DNA from: Sabellastarte sp. h YS-2021
Lineage: Eukaryota; Annelida; Polychaeta; Sabellida; Sabellidae
DNA: 64,000 nt
Assembly: GCA_964017235.1 (NCBI GenBank)
Contig: OZ024940.1
Span: 30,622,573 to 30,686,572, forward strand
Direction of reading: 5' to 3'
In this document: positions 42,038 to 55,353 of the stretch, piece after piece
How the letters are laid out: each line of letters starts with the position of its first letter
Numbering within the stretch: position 1 is the stretch's first letter
Program-made: the position numbers and the translations under genes
The notes under the pieces: generated by a model
The model's database searches: none
Seen by the model: the letters and a program-made list of their open reading frames with translations, nothing else
What the model was told of the DNA's origin: nothing

Positions 42038-45000
42038 ATGTATTGGAAGTGCAGGTATCGAGGGGGTGATCATATGGCACATCAGTCCAAAACCCCACTT
42101 AAACTTCATCAATCTGGCTCAGATTTTCACAGGAAACTCAGTTCATATCTGACATTGATATTGTATTGGCTTGACTTACTCAGGAAACCAATTAAAAATT
42201 TCAATTTTCCGGGGTTTGGGGCCAGGCTCAGCCCCCCTCAAATTAGGAAATATCAGGTATATCCTAATACAACCAATCTGAAGCTCTTCTTTAATTTTGC
42301 ATATGTTTTAACAATAATTGAGGATATATTAGGCCCATTTGGAGCATTAAATCTCTGAAAAGAAATTATTTCACCCATATATTGCTGTAAAAATGGCCAA
42401 AAATACATGTAAATTACACCAAACCAGTACCAAATGTTGGTCTATAATGCTGAAATTTGGCCAGAATATAAGGTGGCACATACTAAATCTGACCGAACCG
42501 GTTTTAAAATTACATCTGATATAACAGTACTTATAGTTTGGCAATATTGGCTTCAGCTGGCCCCAAATTCGCTTCTGTGGGGCTGCATTAGGATATACTT
42601 AAATTTGGCAAAGTAAGACAAATTTAAGGCTGAAAACCATATTGTTTGCTAGAGCTGGCGCCACTAAATGAGATTCCACAAGAATATTCCTTAAGAAATA
42701 CATAACTGGTCCAAAATACATGTATTGGAAGTGCAGGTATCGAGGGGGTGATCATATGGCACATCAGTCCAAAACCCCACTTAAACTTCATCAATCTGGC
42801 TCAGATTTTCACAGGAAACTCAGTTCATATCTGACATTGATATTGTATTGGCTTGACTTACTCAGGAAACCAATTAAAAATTTCAATTTTCCGGGGTTTG
42901 GGGCCAGGCTCAGCCCCCCTCAAATTAGGAAATATCAGGTATATCCTAATACAACCAATCTGAAGCTCTTCTTTAATTTTGCATATGTTTTAACAATAAT
43001 TGAGGATATATTAGGCCCATTTGGAGCATTACATCTCTGAAAATAAATTATTTCACCCATATATTGCTATAAAAATGGCCAAAAATACATGTAAATTACA
43101 CCAAACCAGTACCAAATGTTGGTCTATAATGCTGAAATTTGGCCAGAATATAAGGTGGCACATACTAAATCTGACTGAACCGGTTTTAAAATTACATCTG
43201 ATATAACAGTACTTATAGTTTGGCAATATTGGCTTCAGCTGGCCCCAAATTCGCTTCTGTGGGGCTGCATTAAGATATACTTAAATTTGGCAAAGTAAGA
43301 CAAATTTAAGGCTGAAAACCATAGTGTTTGCTAGAGCTGGCGCCACTAAATGAGATTCCACAAGAATATTCCTTAAGAAATACATAACTGGTCCAAAATA
43401 CATGTATTGGAAGTGCAGGTATCGAGGGGGTGATCATATGGCACATCAGTCCAAAACCCCACTTAAACTTCATCAATCTGGCTCAGATTTTCACAGGAAA
43501 CTCAGTTCATATCTGACATTGATATTGTATTGGCTTGACTTACTCAGGAAACCAATTAAAAATTTCAATTTTCCGGGGTTTGGGGCCAGGCTCAGCCCCC
43601 CTCAAATTAGGAAATATCATGTATATCCTAATACAACCAATCTGAAGCTCTTCTTTAATTTTGCATATGTTTTAACAATAACTGAGGATATATTAGGCCC
43701 ATTTGGAGCACTACATCTCTGAAAAGAAATTACTTCACCCATATATTGCTGTAAAAATGGCCAAAAATACATGTAAATTACACCAAACCAGTACCAAATG
43801 TTGGTCTATAATGCTGAAAATTTGGCCAGAATATAAGGTGGCACATACTAAATGTGACTGAACCGGTTTTAAAATTACATCTGATATAACAGTACTTATA
43901 GTTTGGCAATATTGGCTTCAGCTGGCCCCAAATTCGCTTCTGTGGGGCTGCATTAGGATATGCTTAAATTTGGCAAAGTAAGACAAATTTAAGGCTGGAA
44001 ACCATATTGTTTGCTAGAGCTGGCGCCACTAAATGAGATTCCACAAGAATATTCCTTAAGAAATACATAACTGGTCCAAAATACATGTATTGGAAGTGCA
44101 GGTATCGAGGGGGTGATCATAGGGCACATCAGTCCAAAACCCCACTTAAACTTCATCAATCTGGCTCAGATTTTCACAGGAAACTCAGTTCATATCTGAC
44201 ATTGATATTGTATTGGCTTGACTTACTCAGGAAACCAATTAAAAATTTCAATTTTCCGGGGTTTGGGGCCAGGCTCAGCCCCCCTCAAATTAGGAAATAT
44301 CAGGTATATCCTAATACAACCAATCTGAAGCTCTTCTTTAATTTTGCATATGTTTTAACAATAATTGAGGATATATTAGGCCCATTTGGAGCATTACATC
44401 TCTGAAAATAAATTATTTCACCCATATATTGCTGTAAAAATGGCCAAAATACATGTAAATTACACCAAACCAGTACCAAATGTTGGTCTATAATGCTGAA
44501 ATTTGGCCAGAATATAAGGTGGCACATACTAAATCTGACTGAACCGGTTTTAAAATTACATCTGATATAACAGTACTTATAGTTTGGCAATATTGGCTTC
44601 AGCTGGCCCCAAATTCGCTTCTGTGGGGCTGCATTAAGATATACTTAAATTTGGCAAAGTAAGACAAATTTACGGCTGAAAACCATATTGTTTGCTAGAG
44701 CTGGCGCCACTAAATGAGATTCCACAAGAATATTCCTTAAGAAATACATAACTGGTCCAAAATACATGTATTGGAAGTGCAGGTATCGAGGGGGTGATCA
44801 TATGGCACATCAGTCCAAAACCCCACTTAAACTTCATCAATCTGGCTCAGATTTTCACAGGAAACTCAGTTCATATCTGACATTGATATTGTATTGGCTT
44901 GACTTACTCAGGAAACCAATTAAAAATTTCAATTTTACGGGGTTTGGGGCCAGGCTCAGCCCCCCTCAAATTAGGAAATATCAGGTATATCCTAATACAA

Positions 45001-45447
45001 CCAATCTGAAGCTCTTCTTTAATTTTGCATATGTTTTAACAATAATTGAGGATATATTAGGCCCATTTGGAGCATTACACCTCTGAAAATAAATTATTTC
45101 ACCCATATATTGCTGTAAAAATGGCCAAAAATATATGTAAATTACACCAAACCAGTACCAAATGTTGGTCTATAATGCTGAAATTTGGCCAGAATATAAG
45201 GTGGCACATACTAAATCTGACTGAACCGGTTTTAAAATTACATCTGATATAACAGTACTTATAGTTTGGCAATATTGGCTTCAGCTGGCCCCAAATTCGC
45301 TTCTGTGGGGCTGCATTAGGATATACTTAAATTTGGCAAAGTAAGACAAATTTAAGGCTGAAAACCATATTGTTTGCTAGAGCTGGCGCCACTAAATGAG
45401 ATTCCACAAGAATATTCCTTAAGAAATACATAACTGGTCCAAAATAC
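42038..45447 (+). repeat. Satellite 1 transitional block containing founder-like variants of the following four-unit HOR
   Basis: Five successive units each carry markers seen elsewhere: GACCGAACC near 42492; TTGCTATAAAAATGG near 43064; a unit with AAATATCATG, AATAACTGAGG and an extra A in GCTGAAAATTTGG (43402 unit); a unit lacking one A in GGCCAAAATAC with TTTACGGCTG (44085 unit); and an ACGGGG/AAATATATG unit at 44766. Most of these recur in 45448-55215, but here they are adjacent rather than spread over successive four-unit repeats. Confidence 0.65.
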
Positions 45448-48400
45448 ATGTATTGGAAGTGCAGGTATCGAGGGGGTGATCATATGGCACATCAGTCCAA
45501 AACCCCACTTAAACTTCATCAATCTGGCTCAGATTTTCACAGGAAACTCAGTTCATATCTGACATTGATATTGTATTGGCTTGACTTACTCAGGAAACCA
45601 ATTAAAAATTTCAATTTTCCGGGGTTTGGGGCCAGGCTCAGCCCCCCTCAAATTAGGAAATATCAGGTATATCCTAATACAACCAATCTGAAGCTCTTCT
45701 TTAATTTTGCATATGTTTTAACAATAATTGAGGATATATTAGGCCCATTTGGAGCATTACATCTCTGAAAAGAAATTATTTCACCCATATATTGCTGTAA
45801 AAATGGCCAAAAGTACATGTAAATTACACCAAACCAGTACCAAATGTTGGTCTATAATGCTGAAATTTGGCCAGAATATAAGGTGGCACATACTAAATCT
45901 GACTGAACCGGTTTTAAAATTACATCTGATATAACAGTACTTATAGTTTGGCAATATTGGCTTCAGCTGGCCCCAAATTCGCTTCTGTGGGGCTGCATTA
46001 AGATATACTTAAATTTGGCAAAGTAAGACAAATTTAAGGCTGAAAACCATATTGTTTGCTAGAGCTGGCGCCACTAAATGAGATTCCACAAGAATATTCC
46101 TTAAGAAATACATAACTGGTCCAAAATACATGTATTGGAAGTGCAGGTATCGAGGGGGTGATCATATGGCACATCAGTCCAAAACCCCACTTAAACTTCA
46201 TCAATCTGGCTCAGATTTTCACAGGAAACTCAGTTCATATCTGACATTGATATTGTATTGGCTTGACTTACTCAGGAAACCAATTAAAAATTTCAATTTT
46301 CCGGGGTTTGGGGCCAGGCTCAGCCCCCCTCAAATTAGGAAATATCAGGTATATCCTAATACAACCAATCTGAAGCTCTTCTTTAATTTTGCATATGTTT
46401 TAACAATAATTGAGGATATATTAGGCCCATTTGGAGCATTAAATCTCTGAAAAGAAATTATTTCACCCATATATTGCTGTAAAAATGGCCAAAAATACAT
46501 GTAAATTACACCAAACCAGTACCAAATGTTGGTCTATAATGCTGAAATTTGGCCAGAATATAAGGTGGCACATACTAAATCTGACTGAACCGGTTTTAAA
46601 ATTACATCTGATATAACAGTACTTATAGTTTGGCAATATTGGCTTCAGCTGGCCCCAAATTCGCTTCTGTGGGGCTGCATTAGGATATACTTAAATTTGG
46701 CAAAGTAAGACAAATTTAAGGCTGAAAACCATATTGTTTGCTAGAGCTGGCGCCACTAAATGAGATTTCACAAGAATATTCCTTAAGAAATACATAACTG
46801 GTCCAAAATACATGTATTGGAAGTGCAGGTATCGAGGGGGTGATCATATGGCACATCAGTCCAAAACCCCACTTAAACTTCATCAATCTGGCTCAGATTT
46901 TCACAGGAAACTCAGTTCATATCTGACATTGATATTGTATTGGCTTGACTTACTCAGGAAACCAATTAAAAATTTCAATTTTCCGGGGTTTGGGGCCAGG
47001 CTCAGCCCCCCTCAAATTAGGAAATATCAGGTATATCCTAATACAACCAATCTGAAGCTCTTCTTTAATTTTGCATATGTTTTAACAATAATTGAGGATA
47101 TATTAGGCCCATTTGGAGCATTAAATCTCTGAAAAGAAATTATTTCACCCATATATTGCTGTAAAAATGGCCAAAAATACATGTAAATTACACCAAACCA
47201 GTACCAAATGTTGGTCTATAATGCTGAAATTTGGCCAGAATATAAGGTGGCACATACTAAATCTGACCGAACCGGTTTTAAAATTACATCTGATATAACA
47301 GTACTTATAGTTTGGCAATATTGGCTTCAGCTGGCCCCAAATTCGCTTCTGTGGGGCTGCATTAGGATATACTTAAATTTGGCAAAGTAAGACAAATTTA
47401 AGGCTGAAAACCATATTGTTTGCTAGAGCTGGCGCCACTAAATGAGATTCCACAAGAATATTCCTTAAGAAATACATAACTGGTCCAAAATACATGTATT
47501 GGAAGTGCAGGTATCGAGGGGGTGATCATATGGCACATCAGTCCAAAACCCCACTTAAACTTCATCAATCTGGCTCAGATTTTCACAGGAAACTCAGTTC
47601 ATATCTGACATTGATATTGTATTGGCTTGACTTACTCAGGAAACCAATTAAAAATTTTAATTTTCCGGGGTTTGGGGCCAGGCTCAGCCCCCCTCAAATT
47701 AGGAAATATCAGGTATATCCTAATACAACCAATCTGAAGCTCTTCTTTAATTTTGCATATGTTTTAACAATAATTGAGGATATATTAGGCCCATTTGGAG
47801 CATTACATCTCTGAAAATAAATTATTTCACCCATATATTGCTATAAAAATGGCCAAAAATACATGTAAATTACACCAAACCAGTACCAAATGTTGGTCTA
47901 TAATGCTGAAATTTGGCCAGAATATAAGGTGGCACATACTAAATCTGACTGAACCGGTTTTAAAATTACATCTGATATAACAGTACTTATAGTTTGGCAA
48001 TATTGGCTTCAGCTGGCCCCAAATTCGCTTCTGTGGGGCTGCATTAGGATATACTTAAATTTGGCAAAGTAAGACAAATTTAAGGCTGAAAACCATATTG
48101 TTTGCTAGAGCTGGCGCCACTAAATGAGATTCCACAAGAATATTCCTTAAGAAATACATAACTGGTCCAAAATACATGTATTGGAAGTGCAGGTATCGAG
48201 GGGGTGATCATATGGCACATCAGTCCAAAACCCCACTTAAACTTCATCAATCTGGCTCAGATTTTCACAGGAAACTCAGTTCATATCTGACATTGATATT
48301 GTATTGGCTTGACTTACTCAGGAAACCAATTAAAAATTTCAATTTTCCGGGGTTTGGGGCCAGGCTCAGCCCCCCTCAAATTAGGAAATATCAGGTATAT

Positions 48401-51400
48401 CCTAATACAACCAATCTGAAGCTCTTCTTTAATTTTGCATATGTTTTAACAATAATTGAGGATATATTAGGCCCATTTGGAGCATTACATCTCTGAAAAG
48501 AAATTATTTCACCCATATATTGCTGTAAAAATGGCCAAAAGTACATGTAAATTACACCAAACCAGTACCAAATGTTGGTCTATAATGCTGAAATTTGGCC
48601 AGAATATAAGGTGGCACATACTAAATCTGACTGAACCGGTTTTAAAATTACATCTGATATAACAGTACTTATAGTTTGGCAATATTGGCTTCAGCTGGCC
48701 CCAAATTCGCTTCTGTGGGGCTGCATTAAGATATACTTAAATTTGGCAAAGTAAGACAAATTTAAGGCTGAAAACCATATTGTTTGCTAGAGCTGGCGCC
48801 ACTAAATGAGATTCCACAAGAATATTCCTTAAGAAATACATAACTGGTCCAAAATACATGTATTGGAAGTGCAGGTATCGAGGGGGTGATCATATGGCAC
48901 ATCAGTCCAAAACCCCACTTAAACTTCATCAATCTGGCTCAGATTTTCACAGGAAACTCAGTTCATATCTGACATTGATATTGTATTGGCTTGACTTACT
49001 CAGGAAACCAATTAAAAATTTCAATTTTCCGGGGTTTGGGGCCAGGCTCAGCCCCCCTCAAATTAGGAAATATCAGGTATATCCTAATACAACCAATCTG
49101 AAGCTCTTCTTTAATTTTGCATATGTTTTAACAATAATTGAGGATATATTAGGCCCATTTGGAGCATTAAATCTCTGAAAAGAAATTATTTCACCCATAT
49201 ATTGCTGTAAAAATGGCCAAAAATACATGTAAATTACACCAAACCAGTACCAAATGTTGGTCTATAATGCTGAAATTTGGCCAGAATATAAGGTGGCACA
49301 TACTAAATCTGACTGAACCGGTTTTAAAATTACATCTGATATAACAGTACTTATAGTTTGGCAATATTGGCTTCAGCTGGCCCCAAATTCGCTTCTGTGG
49401 GGCTGCATTAGGATATACTTAAATTTGGCAAAGTAAGACAAATTTAAGGCTGAAAACCATATTGTTTGCTAGAGCTGGCGCCACTAAATGAGATTCCACA
49501 AGAATATTCCTTAAGAAATACATAACTGGTCCAAAATACATGTATTGGAAGTGCAGGTATCGAGGGGGTGATCATATGGCACATCAGTCCAAAACCCCAC
49601 TTAAACTTCATCAATCTGGCTCAGATTTTCACAGGAAACTCAGTTCATATCTGACATTGATATTGTATTGGCTTGACTTACTCAGGAAACCAATTAAAAA
49701 TTTCAATTTTCCGGGGTTTGGGGCCAGGCTCAGCCCCCCTCAAATTAGGAAATATCAGGTATATCCTAATACAACCAATCTGAAGCTCTTCTTTAATTTT
49801 GCATATGTTTTAACAATAATTGAGGATATATTAGGCCCATTTGGAGCATTAAATCTCTGAAAAGAAATTATTTCACCCATATATTGCTGTAAAAATGGCC
49901 AAAAATACATGTAAATTACACCAAACCAGTACCAAATGTTGGTCTATAATGCTGAAATTTGGCCAGAATATAAGGTGGCACATACTAAATCTGACCGAAC
50001 CGGTTTTAAAATTACATCTGATATAACAGTACTTATAGTTTGGCAATATTGGCTTCAGCTGGCCCCAAATTCGCTTCTGTGGGGCTGCATTAGGATATAC
50101 TTAAATTTGGCAAAGTAAGACAAATTTAAGGCTGAAAACCATATTGTTTGCTAGAGCTGGCGCCACTAAATGAGATTCCACAAGAATATTCCTTAAGAAA
50201 TACATAACTGGTCCAAAATACATGTATTGGAAGTGCAGGTATCGAGGGGGTGATCATATGGCACATCAGTCCAAAACCCCACTTAAACTTCATCAATCTG
50301 GCTCAGATTTTCACAGGAAACTCAGTTCATATCTGACATTGATATTGTATTGGCTTGACTTACTCAGGAAACCAATTAAAAATTTCAATTTTCCGGGGTT
50401 TGGGGCCAGGCTCAGCCCCCCTCAAATTAGGAAATATCATGTATATCCTAATACAACCAATCTGAAGCTCTTCTTTAATTTTGCATATGTTTTAACAATA
50501 ACTGAGGATATATTAGGCCCATTTGGAGCACTACATCTCTGAAAAGAAATTACTTCACCCATATATTGCTGTAAAAATGGCCAAAAATACATGTAAATTA
50601 CACCAAACCAGTACCAAATGTTGGTCTATAATGCTGAAAATTTGGCCAGAATATAAGGTGGCACATACTAAATCTGACTGAACCGGTTTTAAAATTACAT
50701 CTGATATAACAGTACTTATAGTTTGGCAATATTGGCTTCAGCTGGCCCCAAATTCGCTTCTGTGGGGCTGCATTAGGATATACTTAAATTTGGCAAAGTA
50801 AGACAAATTTAAGGCTGGAAACCATATTGTTTGCTAGAGCTGGCGCCACTAAATGAGATTCCACAAGAATATTCCTTAAGAAATACATAACTGGTCCAAA
50901 ATACATGTATTGGAAGTGCAGGTATCGAGGGGGTGATCATATGGCACATCAGTCCAAAACCCCACTTAAACTTCATCAATCTGGCTCAGATTTTCACAGG
51001 AAACTCAGTTCATATCTGACATTGATATTGTATTGGCTTGACTTACTCAGGAAACCAATTAAAAATTTCAATTTTCCGGGGTTTGGGGCCAGGCTCAGCC
51101 CCCCTCAAATTAGGAAATATCAGGTATATCCTAATACAACCAATCTGAAGCTCTTCTTTAATTTTGCATATGTTTTAACAATAATTGAGGATATATTAGG
51201 CCCATTTGGAGCATTACATCTCTGAAAAGAAATTATTTCACCCATATATTGCTGTAAAAATGGCCAAAAGTACATGTAAATTACACCAAACCAGTACCAA
51301 ATGTTGGTCTATAATGCTGAAATTTGGCCAGAATATAAGGTGGCACATACTAAATCTGACTGAACCGGTTTTAAAATTACATCTGATATAACAGTACTTA

Positions 51401-53633
51401 TAGTTTGGCAATATTGGCTTCAGCTGGCCCCAAATTCGCTTCTGTGGGGCTGCATTAAGATATACTTAAATTTGGCAAAGTAAGACAAATTTAAGGCTGA
51501 AAACCATATTGTTTGCTAGAGCTGGCGCCACTAAATGAGATTCCACAAGAATATTCCTTAAGAAATACATAACTGGTCCAAAATACATGTATTGGAAGTG
51601 CAGGTATCGAGGGGGTGATCATATGGCACATCAGTCCAAAACCCCACTTAAACTTCATCAATCTGGCTCAGATTTTCACAGGAAACTCAGTTCATATCTG
51701 ACATTGATATTGTATTGGCTTGACTTACTCAGGAAACCAATTAAAAATTTCAATTTTCCGGGGTTTGGGGCCAGGCTCAGCCCCCCTCAAATTAGGAAAT
51801 ATCAGGTATATCCTAATACAACCAATCTGAAGCTCTTCTTTAATTTTGCATATGTTTTAACAATAATTGAGGATATATTAGGCCCATTTGGAGCATTAAA
51901 TCTCTGAAAAGAAATTATTTCACCCATATATTGCTGTAAAAATGGCCAAAAATACATGTAAATTACACCAAACCAGTACCAAATGTTGGTCTATAATGCT
52001 GAAATTTGGCCAGAATATAAGGTGGCACATACTAAATCTGACTGAACCGGTTTTAAAATTACATCTGATATAACAGTACTTATAGTTTGGCAATATTGGC
52101 TTCAGCTGGCCCCAAATTCGCTTCTGTGGGGCTGCATTAGGATATACTTAAATTTGGCAAAGTAAGACAAATTTAAGGCTGAAAACCATATTGTTTGCTA
52201 GAGCTGGCGCCACTAAATGAGATTCCACAAGAATATTCCTTAAGAAATACATAACTGGTCCAAAATACATGTATTGGAAGTGCAGGTATCGAGGGGGTGA
52301 TCATATGGCACATCAGTCCAAAACCCCACTTAAACTTCATCAATCTGGCTCAGATTTTCACAGGAAACTCAGTTCATATCTGACATTGATATTGTATTGG
52401 CTTGACTTACTCAGGAAACCAATTAAAAATTTCAATTTTCCGGGGTTTGGGGCCAGGCTCAGCCCCCCTCAAATTAGGAAATATCAGGTATATCCTAATA
52501 CAACCAATCTGAAGCTCTTCTTTAATTTTGCATATGTTTTAACAATAATTGAGGATATATTAGGCCCATTTGGAGCATTAAATCTCTGAAAAGAAATTAT
52601 TTCACCCATATATTGCTGTAAAAATGGCCAAAAATACATGTAAATTACACCAAACCAGTACCAAATGTTGGTCTATAATGCTGAAATTTGGCCAGAATAT
52701 AAGGTGGCACATACTAAATCTGACCGAACCGGTTTTAAAATTACATCTGATATAACAGTACTTATAGTTTGGCAATATTGGCTTCAGCTGGCCCCAAATT
52801 CGCTTCTGTGGGGCTGCATTAGGATATACTTAAATTTGGCAAAGTAAGACAAATTTAAGGCTGAAAACCATATTGTTTGCTAGAGCTGGCGCCACTAAAT
52901 GAGATTCCACAAGAATATTCCTTAAGAAATACATAACTGGTCCAAAATACATGTATTGGAAGTGCAGGTATCGAGGGGGTGATCATATGGCACATCAGTC
53001 CAAAACCCCACTTAAACTTCATCAATCTGGCTCAGATTTTCACAGGAAACTCAGTTCATATCTGACATTGATATTGTATTGGCTTGACTTACTCAGGAAA
53101 CCAATTAAAAATTTCAATTTTCCGGGGTTTGGGGCCAGGCTCAGCCCCCCTCAAATTAGGAAATATCATGTATATCCTAATACAACCAATCTGAAGCTCT
53201 TCTTTAATTTTGCATATGTTTTAACAATAACTGAGGATATATTAGGCCCATTTGGAGCACTACATCTCTGAAAAGAAATTACTTCACCCATATATTGCTG
53301 TAAAAATGGCCAAAAATACATGTAAATTACACCAAACCAGTACCAAATGTTGGTCTATAATGCTGAAAATTTGGCCAGAATATAAGGTGGCACATACTAA
53401 ATCTGACTGAACCGGTTTTAAAATTACATCTGATATAACAGTACTTATAGTTTGGCAATATTGGCTTCAGCTGGCCCCAAATTCGCTTCTGTGGGGCTGC
53501 ATTAGGATATACTTAAATTTGGCAAAGTAAGACAAATTTAAGGCTGGAAACCATATTGTTTGCTAGAGCTGGCGCCACTAAATGAGATTCCACAAGAATA
53601 TTCCTTAAGAAATACATAACTGGTCCAAAATAC
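45448..53633 (+). repeat. Satellite 1 four-unit higher-order repeat, three copies (2728-2729 bp each)
   Basis: The copies are 45448-48175, 48176-50904 and 50905-53633. In each, unit 1 carries GAAAAGAAATT with AAAAGTACATG. Units 2 and 3 end GCATTAAATC, with GACCGAACC in unit 3 (near 47266, 49994 and 52723). Unit 4 differs between copies: the first has TTGCTATAAAAATGG, while the second and third have AAATATCATG, AATAACTGAGG, an extra A in GCTGAAAATTTGG and GGCTGGAAACC. The extra A makes the second and third copies 2729 bp long. Confidence 0.82.
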
Positions 53634-55215
53634 ATGTATTGGAAGTGCAGGTATCGAGGGGGTGATCATATGGCACATCAGTCCAAAACCCCACTTAAAC
53701 TTCATCAATCTGGCTCAGATTTTCACAGGAAACTCAGTTCATATCTGACATTGATATTGTATTGGCTTGACTTACTCAGGAAACCAATTAAAAATTTCAA
53801 TTTTCCGGGGTTTGGGGCCAGGCTCAGCCCCCCTCAAATTAGGAAATATCAGGTATATCCTAATACAACCAATCTGAAGCTCTTCTTTAATTTTGCATAT
53901 GTTTTAACAATAATTGAGGATATATTAGGCCCATTTGGAGCATTACATCTCTGAAAATAAATTATTTCACCCATATATTGCTGTAAAAATGGCCAAAATA
54001 CATGTAAATTACACCAAACCAGTACCAAATGTTGGTCTATAATGCTGAAATTTGGCCAGAATATAAGGTGGCACATACTAAATCTGACTGAACCGGTTTT
54101 AAAATTACATCTGATATAACAGTACTTATAGTTTGGCAATATTGGCTTCAGCTGGCCCCAAATTCGCTTCTGTGGGGCTGCATTAAGATATACTTAAATT
54201 TGGCAAAGTAAGACAAATTTACGGCTGAAAACCATATTGTTTGCTAGAGCTGGCGCCACTAAATGAGATTCCACAAGAATATTCCTTAAGAAATACATAA
54301 CTGGTCCAAAATACATGTATTGGAAGTGCAGGTATCGAGGGGGTGATCATATGGCACATCAGTCCAAAACCCCACTTAAACTTCATCAATCTGGCTCAGA
54401 TTTTCACAGGAAACTCAGTTCATATCTGACATTGATATTGTATTGGCTTGACTTACTCAGGAAACCAATTAAAAATTTCAATTTTCCGGGGTTTGGGGCC
54501 AGGCTCAGCCCCCCTCAAATTAGGAAATATCAGGTATATCCTAATACAACCAATCTGAAGCTCTTCTTTAATTTTGCATATGTTTTAACAATAATTGAGG
54601 ATATATTAGGCCCATTTGGAGCATTACATCTCTGAAAAGAAATTATTTCACCCATATATTGCTGTAAAAATGGCCAAAAATACATGTAAATTACACCAAA
54701 CCAGTACCAAATGTTGGTCTATAATGCTGAAATTTGGCCAGAATATAAGGTGGCACATACTAAATCTGACTGAACCGGTTTTAAAATTACATCTGATATA
54801 ACAGTACTTATAGTTTGGCAATATTGGCTTCAGCTGGCCCCAAATTCGCTTCTGTGGGGCTGCATTAAGATATACTTAAATTTGGCAAAGTAAGACAAAT
54901 TTAAGGCTGAAAACCATATTGTTTGCTAGAGCTGGCGCCACTAAATGAGATTCCACAAGAATATTCCTTAAGAAATATATAACTGGTCCAAAATACATGT
55001 ATTGGAAGTGCAGGTATCGAGGGGGTGATCATATGGCACATCAGTCCAAACCCCCACTTAAACTTCATCAATCTGGCTCAGATTTTCACAGGAAACTCAG
55101 TTCATATCTGACATTGATATTGTATTGGCTTGACTTACTCAGGAAACCAATTAAAAATTTCAATTTTCCGGGGTTTGGGGCCAGGCTCAGCCCCCCTCAA
55201 ATTAGGAAATATCAG
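53634..55215 (+). repeat. Terminal units of satellite 1, last one truncated
   Basis: Two complete units (53634 and 54315) are followed by the first 219 bp of a third unit that stops at AAATATCAG. The 53634 unit lacks one A near 53996 and has TTTACGGCTG, like the unit at 44085. Near the end a few private changes appear: AAATATATAAC at 54975-54985 instead of AAATACATAAC, and CCAAACCCCCAC near 55046-55057 instead of CCAAAACCCCAC. The array edge is therefore only slightly more diverged than its interior. Confidence 0.85.
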
Positions 55216-55216
55216 T
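55214..55216. other. Junction between satellite 1 and satellite 2
   Basis: Satellite 1 runs in register up to AAATATCAG (ending at 55215) and satellite 2 begins in the middle of a D monomer with AGTGAATGACACC. The two bases AG at 55214-55215 fit both sides, so the overlap is 2 bp. No target-site duplication, transposon end or spacer is present. This is what end joining or illegitimate recombination between arrays would leave. An assembly misjoin would look the same. Confidence 0.9.
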
Positions 55217-55353
55217 GAATGACACCAATAAATAGGAAATAGCTTTTAGACCTACAGACTGGGTTAAACCCATGTCACATTGCTCTTTAGCCGCCAATAA
55301 AGGGGTCTGGCTACAATAAACCATACACCTGGGGTGACATTTTGGCAGCATAG
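55216..55353 (+). repeat. Partial D monomer at the junction
   Basis: This is the last 138 bp of a D monomer (TGAATGACACCAATAAATAGG through GGCAGCATAG). It lacks the first roughly 49 bp because the junction falls inside the monomer. It carries CCATACACCTGGGG, where other D copies have CCATATACC or CCACATACC. Confidence 0.9.

Larger units (their letters stand above)
1..55215 (+). repeat. Satellite 1: tandem array of a 682-bp unit, about 81 copies
   Basis: The same 682-bp sequence recurs head to tail without interruption. Taking the ATG of the palindrome AATACATGTATT as phase marker, starts fall at 434, 1116, 1800, 2481, 3163 and onward to 54997: 80 complete units, a 433-bp leading partial and a 219-bp trailing partial. 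Spacing is 682 except where small indels give 681, 683 or 684. All copies are in the same orientation and no foreign sequence is inserted. Copies differ mainly at recurring diagnostic sites (for example CCGGGG/CCTGGG/ACGGGG, GGAAACC/GGAGACC, ATTAGGA/ATTAAGA, GCGCCACT/GCGCAACT/GCGCCATT), the pattern expected from unequal exchange and gene conversion. The array continues beyond the left edge of the window. Confidence 0.98.

Noticed and set aside
44300-44590. Minus-strand open frames of 60-96 codons in both satellites
   Set aside because: They appear or vanish with single-base differences between near-identical copies, have no recognisable protein features, and follow the repeat period.
1-55215. 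CENP-B-box-like sequence in the 682-bp unit
   Set aside because: The ACCGGTT and CCGGGG sites do not extend to a comparable match. No 17-mer in the unit came near the 14-of-17 match found in satellite 2.
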